Assembly: GCA_900548905.1 (NCBI GenBank) | Contig: URMK01000017.1 | Location: 1-64,000 of the forward strand | DNA from: an uncultured Lachnospiraceae bacterium | Lineage (GTDB): Bacteria > Bacillota > Clostridia > Lachnospirales > Lachnospiraceae | DNA: 64,000 bases | Direction of reading: 5' to 3' | Part shown: piece by piece, positions 8,549 to 16,336 of the stretch | Layout of the letters: each line of letters begins with the position of its first letter | How positions within the stretch are numbered: position 1 is the stretch's first letter | Notes under the pieces: model-generated | Seen by the model: only the letters and a program-made list of their open reading frames with translations | Database searches by the model: none | Told to the model about the DNA's origin: nothing | Made by a program: the position numbers and the translations under genes

Positions 8549-9334
8549 ATGGGAAATATTTCTTACAGAACCAGGGTGCTTGAAACGGCAGCCGGACAGT
8601 ATTATACGGAGCCGGAACATTTGTGGGCGAAGTATCCTGCGTATATAGTACTCAGGAACAGCAAGAATAAAAAATGGTATGCTGTTATAATGAACGTACC
8701 TAAGAATAAGCTGGGACTTGAAGGGGAAGAGTATGTGGATATCCTGAATGTCAAGGCTGATCCTGTGATGGCAGGTTCCTTTCTGGTAAAGGAAGGGATC
8801 CTGCCGGGGTACCATATGCATAAAGGTACCTGGATAACTATTCTGCTTGACGGGACGGTTCCCATGGATACCATTGAATTGCTGCTGGATACCAGCTTTA
8901 CATTGACCAGCGGAAAGAAAGCCGGAAAATCTGCTGTAAGGAATACAGAATGGATCGTTCCGGCAAATCCCCGGTTTTATGATATCGAAGCAGCCTTACG
9001 TGAGAGTAAGGACGATATTTTTATTTGGAAACAAAGCAATAATATTTGTGTTGGTGATACGGTTTATCTTTATGTGGCAGCTCCGATATCGGCAATCCAA
9101 TATAAGTGTAAAGCGGTTGAAGTGGGTATTCCCTGTGAATATGCCGATGAAAATGTTAAGATGCAGAAGGTGATGCGGCTGCAGTTGCTTGAACGGTACG
9201 ATAAAAAGCAAATAAACTTTGCAATGCTTAAAGAATGCGGGGTAAGCACTGTACGTGGCCCGCGCAGTATGCCTAACCGTTTAAAATGCAGGATAGAGGA
9301 ATTCTATCATGGCAATAATACAGGAAATCCATGA
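8549..9334 (+). CDS. MmcQ/YjbR-family protein fused to an EVE/PUA-like domain
   Basis: 261 residues from ATG 8549, six bases after GGAG; GTG 8537 is an alternative start. The N-terminal 120 residues match YjbR: KWYAVIMNVPKNKLGL, then VDILNVKADP, GILPGYHMHKGTWITILLDG and LLLDTSFTLT. The C-terminal half, from EWIVPANPRFYDI, reads like an EVE/PUA-like fold with VGDTVYLYVAAP. EVE domains bind modified bases in DNA or RNA, and YjbR resembles a DNA-binding fold, so nucleic-acid recognition is plausible. The substrate is unknown. The gene stands alone and ends at a terminator. Confidence 0.75.
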   Translation: MGNISYRTRVLETAAGQYYTEPEHLWAKYPAYIVLRNSKNKKWYAVIMNVPKNKLGLEGEEYVDILNVKADPVMAGSFLVKEGILPGYHMHKGTWITILLDGTVPMDTIELLLDTSFTLTSGKKAGKSAVRNTEWIVPANPRFYDIEAALRESKDDIFIWKQSNNICVGDTVYLYVAAPISAIQYKCKAVEVGIPCEYADENVKMQKVMRLQLLERYDKKQINFAMLKECGVSTVRGPRSMPNRLKCRIEEFYHGNNTGNP

Positions 9335-9428
9335 CACGGGAGCGGAAAAACAGGGCAGGTGCGTAGAGAAAGCCCCTTTCATACTCTTGTTAACGGTATA
9401 TCGGTTATAAAACGCAATGGCAAAGAAG

Positions 9429-9465
9429 GCAGCGGATCTTGTAAAAGATTTGCTGCTTTTTTCTC
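9429..9465 (+). terminator. Rho-independent terminator
   Basis: A 12-bp stem, GCAGCGGATCTT (9429-9440) with AAGATTTGCTGC (9445-9456), with two G-U pairs and a GTAA loop, followed by TTTTTTCTCTTTT. It terminates the YjbR-EVE transcript. Confidence 0.85.
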
Positions 9466-9559
9466 TTTTGTACCATTCATGTTTCCCGGAAGGAATTTCC
9501 AGCGGGTACAGCACGGCCGTGAATTATAACACAAATAGGTATTTTGAAAATATTAGTAC

Positions 9560-9588
9560 TTGACATTACATAGTAGTGCGGATATGAT
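9560..9588 (+). promoter_or_regulatory. Strong sigma-A promoter with PadR-type dyad
   Basis: TTGACA (9560-9565) and TATGAT (9583-9588) are separated by exactly 17 bases. The arms TACT and AGTA flank the -35 region, which could be an operator for the PadR protein encoded next. Autoregulation is inferred from the family. Confidence 0.75.
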
Positions 9589-9610
9589 GTTTGTAAAGGG
9601 AGATAACGCG

Positions 9611-9937
9611 ATGAATGCACAGTTTAAAAAAGGAGTTCTGGAGCTGATTGTCCTGGAATCTGTCAGACAGAAGGATATGTATGGCTATGAGCTGGTGGAA
9701 GAAGTCTCCAAGGTGGTGGATGTAAATGAGGGAACCATTTATCCGCTGCTCAAGAGGATGACCAATGAGCATTATTTTGAAACATATCTGCGGGAATCCA
9801 CGGAAGGGCCGCCCAGAAAATATTATCACATCACTGCGGCAGGTATTTTGTATCGTGACAGCCTGGAACGGGATTGGAATGAATTTAATCAGAAGGTCTG
9901 TTCATTCCTGGAGGAACAGAAAAGAGGGAGAGAATGA
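9611..9937 (+). CDS. PadR-family transcriptional regulator
   Basis: 108 residues. It starts MNAQFKKGVLELIVLE, continues YGYELVEEVSKVVDVNEGTIYPLLKRM and ends with the wing RKYYHITAAG: the classical PadR winged helix. ATG 9611 follows GGGAG by eight bases. In Firmicutes, small PadR genes commonly sit ahead of a DUF1700 membrane protein, as here, and repress their own operon in response to cell-envelope stress or drugs. The stop overlaps the next start by four bases. Confidence 0.92.
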   Translation: MNAQFKKGVLELIVLESVRQKDMYGYELVEEVSKVVDVNEGTIYPLLKRMTNEHYFETYLRESTEGPPRKYYHITAAGILYRDSLERDWNEFNQKVCSFLEEQKRGRE

Positions 9938-10806
9938 ATAAGGCGGAATTTTTACATATTTTACGGGACAGGCTTTCGGTTCTGGACGAAAAGGAGCTGG
10001 AGGATATCCTGAGCGAGTATGAACAGCATATTGATATGAAGGCGGCGGGAGCGATGACGGAAGAAGCGGCCATTGCAGATTTTGGCGATATCGGGGAGCT
10101 GACCGCCCAGATACTGGAAGCGTATCATGTCCGTGCGGATTTTATACAGCGGGGGCAGCCGCAGGAAAAGCGGCCGGGAATTGCGGACACAATCAGGAAT
10201 GCGGGGCAAAAAGCTGTCGGATCCTGCAAAAGAGGGGGCAGGAGATTCCTGCAGGGGCTTAAAAATATCGGTTTGTTTTTTCGGAAATGGATCAACAAAT
10301 GCGGCTCTGCCATCCGCAGGATTTTCACCCGGAAAAAGGGACAGGAAGTGAAAACAGAAGAGACGGCTGCCCAAAAGAACGGGATACCAAAGAAAAATAA
10401 GCTTCTTCTTTTTGGGAGCAGGAAACATAAGGAGAAACGAGATAAAATGGAGAAAAAGAACAGGATTACATTGTTTTCGGTTATTGGTGCGATGTGCAGA
10501 GGCTGTGCAAATGCTGTGATATGGTGTGTGAAGGCGGTATGGAATTTATTCTGCACCGGCGCCGGTGTCCTGATTGGCATATTTGCCTGTTTTTGTATTT
10601 TTATACTGGGGACGTTGTTGGTCCTTTTGACCATGGGATTTCCGTTTGCCGGATTGTTCCTGGCCGTTTTAGGGCTTTCGATGTGCACCTGCAGCATGAC
10701 GGTTATGTGCTTTACGTTGATCATCCGGAGGAAAAGGCAGGAAGGGAAAGAAATAGAAGCGGAAGCAGAAGAAGCGGAAGAAGAGGAGGAAATGGTTCAT
10801 GCGTAG
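9934..10806 (+). CDS. DUF1700/HAAS-domain membrane protein
   Basis: 290 residues. The first 75 form the HAAS/DUF1700 helical domain (MNKAEFLHILRDRLSVLDEKE, with SEYEQHID). A basic, low-complexity linker of about 100 residues follows, then two hydrophobic stretches around 190-250 (GVLIGIFACFCIFILGTLL and GLFLAVLGLSM). The C-terminus is an acidic tail. It is the standard partner of PadR, probably a membrane sensor or envelope-stress protein whose biochemical role is unknown. It overlaps its neighbours on both sides, so translation is coupled. Confidence 0.85.
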   Translation: MNKAEFLHILRDRLSVLDEKELEDILSEYEQHIDMKAAGAMTEEAAIADFGDIGELTAQILEAYHVRADFIQRGQPQEKRPGIADTIRNAGQKAVGSCKRGGRRFLQGLKNIGLFFRKWINKCGSAIRRIFTRKKGQEVKTEETAAQKNGIPKKNKLLLFGSRKHKEKRDKMEKKNRITLFSVIGAMCRGCANAVIWCVKAVWNLFCTGAGVLIGIFACFCIFILGTLLVLLTMGFPFAGLFLAVLGLSMCTCSMTVMCFTLIIRRKRQEGKEIEAEAEEAEEEEEMVHA

Positions 10807-11500
10807 GATTCATATTATTTTACTCGCCATTTTTATGACAGGCGTTTTATTGGGCGGTATCGGGACCGGGATCGCTTTTGGGGAATACAGTACCATGGAG
10901 TATGGCGAAACCGTAATGCTGGGGGAAGATGATTTGGTAACGGGAGAGCTTATTTATGAGTTTGAGCCTGTTTCCGGAGAAAAAATTGCCATTAACCCCA
11001 ATTTTTGGGGCAGTACGTCCGGCGAAAGTGTTCTGGAAATGGATGAAAGCCTTCCTATGGGTACTGTCTGTTACGATATCACGTATAACAGTAAGCTGAC
11101 GATCCCCCGTCTTTACTATTGGGAAGCGGAGAAAGAGGAAGCGGCGGATGGTGACAGCGCGGAAATTGCAGTGGAGGAAGGAAGCGGGTACATGGACGGA
11201 AACGGAGAAGCCGATGGAAATGAGACAAGTGGAAAAATAGAAATAAATGAAGAATCCGGCATGAATGATGCAGATGAAGCGACGGAAGAAAAAGAAAAGT
11301 CTGTGGTGGTGGGATATTTGGAGCTTCGCACCAATTACATTGGAAATGAATTTGAACTTGTGATGAAAAATAAAGACAATATCCTCGCAGATTTTAAAAA
11401 GAAAAAAATCAATTCCTATGAAACCGCTTATATTACAGATGTGAAAATCCGGGTGAACCCCGATATGATGGATTACATTGAAGATCGGACCATGAATTAG
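10799..11500 (+). CDS. Secreted or membrane-anchored protein of the PadR operon
   Basis: 233 residues with a hydrophobic N-terminus (IIFLAIFMTG-type signal anchor, residues 4-28) and an extracytoplasmic remainder. The centre, about residues 108-165, is a highly acidic Glu/Asp/Gly segment, probably disordered. Blocks on either side look beta-rich. It occupies the place where DUF4097-type proteins follow PadR-DUF1700, but I do not recognise a domain. It overlaps the DUF1700 gene by eight bases. Confidence 0.65.
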   Translation: MRRIHIILLAIFMTGVLLGGIGTGIAFGEYSTMEYGETVMLGEDDLVTGELIYEFEPVSGEKIAINPNFWGSTSGESVLEMDESLPMGTVCYDITYNSKLTIPRLYYWEAEKEEAADGDSAEIAVEEGSGYMDGNGEADGNETSGKIEINEESGMNDADEATEEKEKSVVVGYLELRTNYIGNEFELVMKNKDNILADFKKKKINSYETAYITDVKIRVNPDMMDYIEDRTMN

Positions 11501-11512
11501 CAGAACAGCAGG

Positions 11513-11556
11513 AAAAGGCGTTTGCCGATCCGTAGGGATGGGTGAGCGCCTTTTTT
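11513..11556 (+). terminator. Rho-independent terminator of the PadR operon
   Basis: AAAAGGCG (11513-11520) pairs with CGCCTTTT (11547-11554), with a T-run continuing to 11556, 12 bases after the last stop codon. Confidence 0.8.
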
Positions 11557-11600
11557 GGTAACAGTTCAGACGGAAAAAGCTGTAAAAAAAGGAATGTCCG

Positions 11601-11629
11601 TTGAGTTCTGAGAAGATCGATGGTATACT
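11601..11629 (+). promoter_or_regulatory. Sigma-A promoter for the hybrid kinase gene
   Basis: TTGAGT (11601-11606) and TATACT (11624-11629) with a 17-base spacer. The 5' leader that follows holds a CCCCGC/GCGGGG hairpin near 11662-11681 without a T-run. Confidence 0.65.
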
Positions 11630-11738
11630 TAATTGTATTGTGGCTCCAGAGATTTTGATGCCCCGCTGCTTACGGCGGGGTATTTGACTGTCCGGGGAGG
11701 GAATACCGGTATACGGAAAAACAGGAGAGATAAAACAG

Positions 11739-14700
11739 ATGGATGGTGGAAATACGGTCAGAGAAACCTTGCGGGATTTTCTGCAGTCATGGTTTGAACA
11801 GCGTGATCCGGAAAGGACAATCGGATTTATATCGGAGAATGTGGATTTTGTAGGGACGGGCTGGGACGAATCCGCCCGGGGGAAAGCGGAGATGAAGGAG
11901 TACCTTCTGCAGGATATCCGGGAAATACCGGAGCCGTTCCATTGCCAATGGTCTGTTATTCATGAGCAGGAGGTTATGGAAGGGGTATATAGCCTGTCTA
12001 TTGATTTGACCTTGAAAAATACCCTGTACAGCTGGTATCTGCGCGGCTTTTTTATTCTGGTGAGGGAAGAGGAAGGACAGTGGCGGATAAAAAGCTTCCA
12101 TGTTGCGGAACCTGGAAGCAGCCAGCGGGAGCAGGAGCATTATCCCCGGGCGCTGGTAATGGAGAATCTGGTGAGGCAGAGGCAGGAACTGCTGAATGAA
12201 TCCCTGCCCGGCGGAATGATGGGAGGATATATTGAAGAAGGATTCCCCTTTTATTTTATCAACAAACAGATGCTGACTTACCTGGGATATGAGGACGAAG
12301 AGGAATACATCAGGGATATAGGCGGTATGGTCAGCAACTGTATGCATCCTGACGACCGGCAGAGGGTGGATGATGAAGTGGCTGCCCAGATGGAAGAAAC
12401 AGGCAGCTACGTGGTGGAATACCGCATGAAAAAAAAGGACGGCTCCTACATCTGGATCCACGATCTGGGAAGGCGGGTGACGACAGAGGACGGGCGCCAG
12501 GCTATTTCTTCCGTATGCCTGGACATTACCGTACAGAAAAATGCCCAGCAGGAAGTGATGAATCTGTACAACAATATCCCGGGAGCCGTATACAGGTGCC
12601 GTTTTGACCAGGATTTTTCCATTATAGATGCCAATGACGGCCTGTTTGAATTCCTGGGCTATACCCGGGAAGAATTTGCCGCCATGGGGAATAAAATGGC
12701 AGCGGTCATACATCCGGAGGATCTAGCGGCGCTTCCGGCCGCGCTGCATGAGCAGCTGGAGAATGGAAATACCATACATACCGAAAACCGGCTTCTCTGT
12801 AAAAACGGCAGTGTAAAATGGGTATCCGTCAAGGCGCAGCTGTTTTATGAGTACAATAACGAGCCGCATTTTTATTGCGTATGCGTGGATATTACGGAAG
12901 AAAAGCAGCTCCAGAGACATGTGAAGGAGCTTTACGAACAGGAACTGGCCTATTTCGTGGAACTTTCCTCCTCGGACGGGTGCCTGCAGGGGCGGGTGAA
13001 TGTGACCAAAAACAAGGTGGAGAGCTATCTTTCCAGCGCGGAGGAAGCGATTGCCAGCGCGGGGGATTCTTATGATGAAACCATAGAGAATCTGGCGGCA
13101 TCCGCCGTGGATGCAGAGTACGGACAGAATATCCTCTGTACCCTGAACCGGAAAAAGGTACTGCGGGATTACGCGGCGGGAAGGGTAAATTATCATTTTG
13201 ACTTCCTGCGCCGGAACAAGGTAGGCGGGATTTTCTGGGGCAGTACCGGCTTCCGTTCCTGTCTGAACCCGGAAACCGGGGATGTTATGGCTTTTTTCTA
13301 TACGAAGGATATAACGGAGGCGAAGCTGCAGGAGCAGCTGTTGGACACCATCGCCGGTCTGGATTACGACGCGATTGTGGAGGTTGACATGCTCAGGGGA
13401 AGGCGCCGGGTATTCAATTTCAATCCGGAACGCAGGAATACCATTGCCATGCAGGGAGAATATCAGGAGGCTGTCAAAGAGATGGCAGGCCGTTTTATGG
13501 AGGCGGAAGCAAGGAAAGAATATCTTGCCAAAATGGATTTCGGGTATATGAAAAACAGGTTGGATAAGGAGGATTCCTACAGTTTTGTGGTGGAGATGAA
13601 GGAGGAGGACGGTTCCGTCCGCGTGAAGCGGTACCAGATTTTCTATATCAGCAAGGAGCTGAAGCGGGTCTGCGTGGCGCGTACGGATGTTACGGATGTT
13701 GTGTACAATGAGCAGAGGCAGAAGGAGGCGCTGGCTTCGGCCCTGGTTGCCGCGGAGCAGGCCAATGCCGCCAAATCCGATTTCCTGTCCCGTATGAGCC
13801 ATGAAATCCGCACCCCCATGAACGCTATAATCGGAATGACGGCTATTGCCGCCCAGGCCCTGGATAATGAGGAGCGGGTGGCTGAATGTATATCCAAAAT
13901 AGGGATTTCCTCCCGCTTTCTGCTTTCCCTGATCAACGATATCCTGGATATGAGCCGGATCGAAAGCGGAAAAATACTTCTGAAATATGAAAAAATCCCT
14001 GTTGAGGAATTCCTCAATGGAATCAACGCCATCTGCTATTCCCAGGCGGTGTCAAACAATGTGGAATATGAATGTATTGTTGATCCTGTGCTGGATGACT
14101 ATTACATGGGCGATGCCATGAAGCTGCAGCAGGTGCTCATCAATATCCTTGGGAATGCCATCAAATTTACCAGGGAGGGAGGAAAGGTCACATTTTCCGC
14201 CGCAGTGCGCCGAAAGACCAAAAACGATGCCTTGCTGCGTTTTATCATCAATGATACGGGGATAGGAATGGATGAAGCCTATCTGCCCCATATTTTTGAA
14301 CCTTTCTCCCAGGAATCCACAGGAACCACTTCCCTGTACGGAGGCACCGGGCTGGGGCTTGCCATATCCAAAAGCATTGTGGATCTCATGGACGGAAAGA
14401 TTACCGTACGTTCCATCAAAGGGATCGGAACGGAATTTACCGTGGATGTGAAGCTGGGTGTTACCGAGGAGGAAAAGCTGCGTCTCCATCAGAAAAAACA
14501 GGAATATCATTTTTCCGATCTGAAAACGCTGGTGGTGGACGACGACGTGGCGGTCTGTGAAAGTGCGGTGGTTACGCTCCGGGAAATGGGGGTTACCGCC
14601 GAATGGGTGGACAGCGGACGCAAAGCGGTGGAGCGGGTCAGGGAGCTTCTGGATCAGAAGAAATATTTTGACATGATCCTTATTGACTGGAAAATGCCGG

Positions 14701-15332
14701 ATATGGACGGCATTGAAACCGCCCGCCGGATACGCAGGCTTGTGGGACAGGAAGTGACCATTATCATCATTACGGCTTATGATTGGAGCGCAATCGAACA
14801 GGAAGCGAAGCTGGCCGGCGTCAATCTGCTGATGAGCAAACCTATGTTCAAGTCCTCCCTGGTATCCGCTTTCAGCAGGGCGCTGGGAGAAAAAGAGGAA
14901 CAAAACCATACGGAGGAGCAGGCCGCGGTTTATAATTTTTCCGGAAAGCGGGTGCTTCTGGCGGAGGATAACGCTATCAATACGGAGGTGGCGGTGATGC
15001 TTCTGGAAGACAAGGGCTTTGTGGTGGAAACGGCGGAAAACGGCCTGCGCGCCATGGAACTGTACAGCAAATCCTGCGAAGGCTATTATGACGCCATTCT
15101 TATGGATATCAGGATGCCGCTTATGGACGGCCTTACCGCGGCTGCAAATATCCGGCATCTGAGCAATCCCGATGCGGTAAGGATCCCCATCATCGCCATG
15201 ACGGCCAACGCGTTTGACGAGGATATAGAAAAGAGCAAGGCTGCGGGGATGAATGCCCATCTGGCAAAACCGATTGATCCTAAGCGTTTATACCAGACCT
15301 TATACAAGTTTATTTTTGCGGAAGAGGACTGA
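11739..15332 (+). CDS. Hybrid sensor histidine kinase with SnoaL-like, PAS and two REC domains
   Basis: 1197 residues without an obvious membrane segment, so probably cytosolic. In order: an NTF2/SnoaL-like domain (about 1-125), two PAS domains (about 165-265 and 275-395, each ending in a VCLDIT or VCVDITEE motif), a further sensor region to about 670, HisKA with the phosphorylated His at 688 (MSHEIRTPMNAI), HATPase with N-box NILGNAIKF, DTGIGMD and GTGLGL, then two receiver domains with phospho-acceptors D983 and D1123. A relay from H688 to one or both receivers is expected. No DNA-binding output domain is attached, and no separate response regulator is adjacent. Confidence 0.92.
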   Translation: MDGGNTVRETLRDFLQSWFEQRDPERTIGFISENVDFVGTGWDESARGKAEMKEYLLQDIREIPEPFHCQWSVIHEQEVMEGVYSLSIDLTLKNTLYSWYLRGFFILVREEEGQWRIKSFHVAEPGSSQREQEHYPRALVMENLVRQRQELLNESLPGGMMGGYIEEGFPFYFINKQMLTYLGYEDEEEYIRDIGGMVSNCMHPDDRQRVDDEVAAQMEETGSYVVEYRMKKKDGSYIWIHDLGRRVTTEDGRQAISSVCLDITVQKNAQQEVMNLYNNIPGAVYRCRFDQDFSIIDANDGLFEFLGYTREEFAAMGNKMAAVIHPEDLAALPAALHEQLENGNTIHTENRLLCKNGSVKWVSVKAQLFYEYNNEPHFYCVCVDITEEKQLQRHVKELYEQELAYFVELSSSDGCLQGRVNVTKNKVESYLSSAEEAIASAGDSYDETIENLAASAVDAEYGQNILCTLNRKKVLRDYAAGRVNYHFDFLRRNKVGGIFWGSTGFRSCLNPETGDVMAFFYTKDITEAKLQEQLLDTIAGLDYDAIVEVDMLRGRRRVFNFNPERRNTIAMQGEYQEAVKEMAGRFMEAEARKEYLAKMDFGYMKNRLDKEDSYSFVVEMKEEDGSVRVKRYQIFYISKELKRVCVARTDVTDVVYNEQRQKEALASALVAAEQANAAKSDFLSRMSHEIRTPMNAIIGMTAIAAQALDNEERVAECISKIGISSRFLLSLINDILDMSRIESGKILLKYEKIPVEEFLNGINAICYSQAVSNNVEYECIVDPVLDDYYMGDAMKLQQVLINILGNAIKFTREGGKVTFSAAVRRKTKNDALLRFIINDTGIGMDEAYLPHIFEPFSQESTGTTSLYGGTGLGLAISKSIVDLMDGKITVRSIKGIGTEFTVDVKLGVTEEEKLRLHQKKQEYHFSDLKTLVVDDDVAVCESAVVTLREMGVTAEWVDSGRKAVERVRELLDQKKYFDMILIDWKMPDMDGIETARRIRRLVGQEVTIIIITAYDWSAIEQEAKLAGVNLLMSKPMFKSSLVSAFSRALGEKEEQNHTEEQAAVYNFSGKRVLLAEDNAINTEVAVMLLEDKGFVVETAENGLRAMELYSKSCEGYYDAILMDIRMPLMDGLTAAANIRHLSNPDAVRIPIIAMTANAFDEDIEKSKAAGMNAHLAKPIDPKRLYQTLYKFIFAEED

Positions 15333-15436
15333 CGGTTCCGCCGGGCGGCTGTTTCAGCCCCATGGAGGAAGGCCCTGTACCAGCGGGAGGGCCTTCCCCG
15401 CGGAAACCGGCAGAAACCGGCTGCGGGGGAACCGTC
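15331..15436. repeat. Nested multi-stem inverted-repeat element
   Basis: An outer perfect 9-bp stem GACGGTTCC (15331-15339)/GGAACCGTC (15428-15436) overlaps the kinase stop codon. It encloses GGCTG/CAGCC (15347-15359), a perfect 10-bp stem GGAAGGCCCT/AGGGCCTTCC (15367-15397) and CCGC/GCGG (15398-15426). The result is a possible four-way folded RNA or mobile palindromic element. It may act as a terminator, but the T-rich tract begins about ten bases beyond it. Confidence 0.5.
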
Positions 15437-15453
15437 CGCGGAATATATTTTTC

Positions 15454-15482
15454 TTGACATATAAATATTACAATTGTAAGAT
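15454..15482 (+). promoter_or_regulatory. Promoter with BlaI/CopY-like operator
   Basis: TTGACA (15454-15459), a 17-base spacer, TAAGAT (15477-15482). A perfect 12-bp palindrome TTACAATTGTAA (15468-15479) covers the spacer and -10. It contains TACANNTGTA, the core recognised by CopY and close to BlaI/MecI sites. No such regulator is encoded in this window. Confidence 0.6.
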
Positions 15483-15531
15483 TTAGACAGACGACTATAA
15501 CACCACGGAGAAAACAGGGAGAGTGAAGAAC

Positions 15532-16218
15532 ATGAAGAAGATAGAATGGCCCGGAACGCCAAAAGGGCTTTTGCTCCTGCTTCTGGTCCTGTTTGTAACG
15601 GCGGCATTTTTATTGAAGGACGATAAAGCCTATATTCCTGCAACGGAGGATGCCTGGGAACCGGCGGCTGCGGGAACGGAAAGCACGGACAGCCGCGGGC
15701 TTCAGGAAGTAAGCCGGTCCTCCGGCGGCGGTGCCGTCAGCCTTCTGACGCAGGAGGAACAGTCCCGGCTGCAGGAAACGGTGCTGGAGGCGGCAAAAGC
15801 GTGCCGGGATCTCTATGCCGGATGGCTGCCATCCCGGACGGAGGAGGAGGGGGACGGTAGGTTTTCCCTTTCCGAAGAGCAGCAGGAGGCTGTCGTGGCC
15901 CGCCTCGGCTCCCTTGGGCTGGTGGTAGCTGCCGATAACCGCATCCGGATCAATAAGGAAAAAGCGGAGGAATTTTACGCCGATTATGAGGAGGGGAACG
16001 ATGCCCTTGTTACCATTTATCAGGTCTGTCCGGAAGGGGATATCCGCGTAATGACCTTAGTATGCCGCGCCGGCGGCCTGCAGGCCCGGTATACGGAAAT
16101 TACATGGAAAGAAGGGGGAAACCCTGAAATCCGGGAAAGCGGATGCAGGGATCTCACAGAAATAAAACGGACGGAGAAGGGATATCTGCCGGATGCCGTG
16201 CCGGCACCTGAACTATAA
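15532..16218 (+). CDS. Membrane-anchored protein of unknown function
   Basis: 228 residues. One N-terminal transmembrane segment (LLLLLLVLFVTAAFLL) follows a short positively charged start, so the remainder should be extracytoplasmic. The following 50 residues are low complexity, then a mixed alpha/beta domain with VVARLGSLGLVVAADNRIRINKEKAEEF. I do not recognise the family. ATG 15532 is ten bases from GGGAG; GTG 15523 is too close to it. The gene stands alone under a promoter with a palindromic operator. Confidence 0.6.
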   Translation: MKKIEWPGTPKGLLLLLLVLFVTAAFLLKDDKAYIPATEDAWEPAAAGTESTDSRGLQEVSRSSGGGAVSLLTQEEQSRLQETVLEAAKACRDLYAGWLPSRTEEEGDGRFSLSEEQQEAVVARLGSLGLVVAADNRIRINKEKAEEFYADYEEGNDALVTIYQVCPEGDIRVMTLVCRAGGLQARYTEITWKEGGNPEIRESGCRDLTEIKRTEKGYLPDAVPAPEL

Positions 16219-16226
16219 TTTTTTTT

Positions 16227-16240
16227 GTTGTTATAACAAC
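16227..16240 (+). promoter_or_regulatory. 14-bp perfect palindrome upstream of hcp
   Basis: GTTGTTATAACAAC is a perfect palindrome ending 22 bases before a TATACT -10-like box (16263-16268). Its position fits an activator or repressor site. hcp genes are commonly controlled by CRP/FNR-family regulators such as HcpR; whether this is such a site is inference. Confidence 0.5.
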
Positions 16241-16336
16241 GGAATTAGTTGAAAAAGTCATGTATACTGTCACTCATAGAACAACAAAAGGATTCCCGGC
16301 TGCAATAAATACGGGACTTGAAAAGGAGAGTGGCTT

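Noticed and set aside
14052..15260. Long reverse-strand frame opposite the hybrid kinase
   Set aside because: It is antisense to a clear histidine kinase, has no ribosome binding site or motif, and comes from GC-biased codon use on the coding strand.
16249..16268. TTGAAA with TATACT as an hcp promoter
   Set aside because: The spacing is only eight bases, too short for a sigma-A promoter. Only the -10-like box and palindrome were kept.
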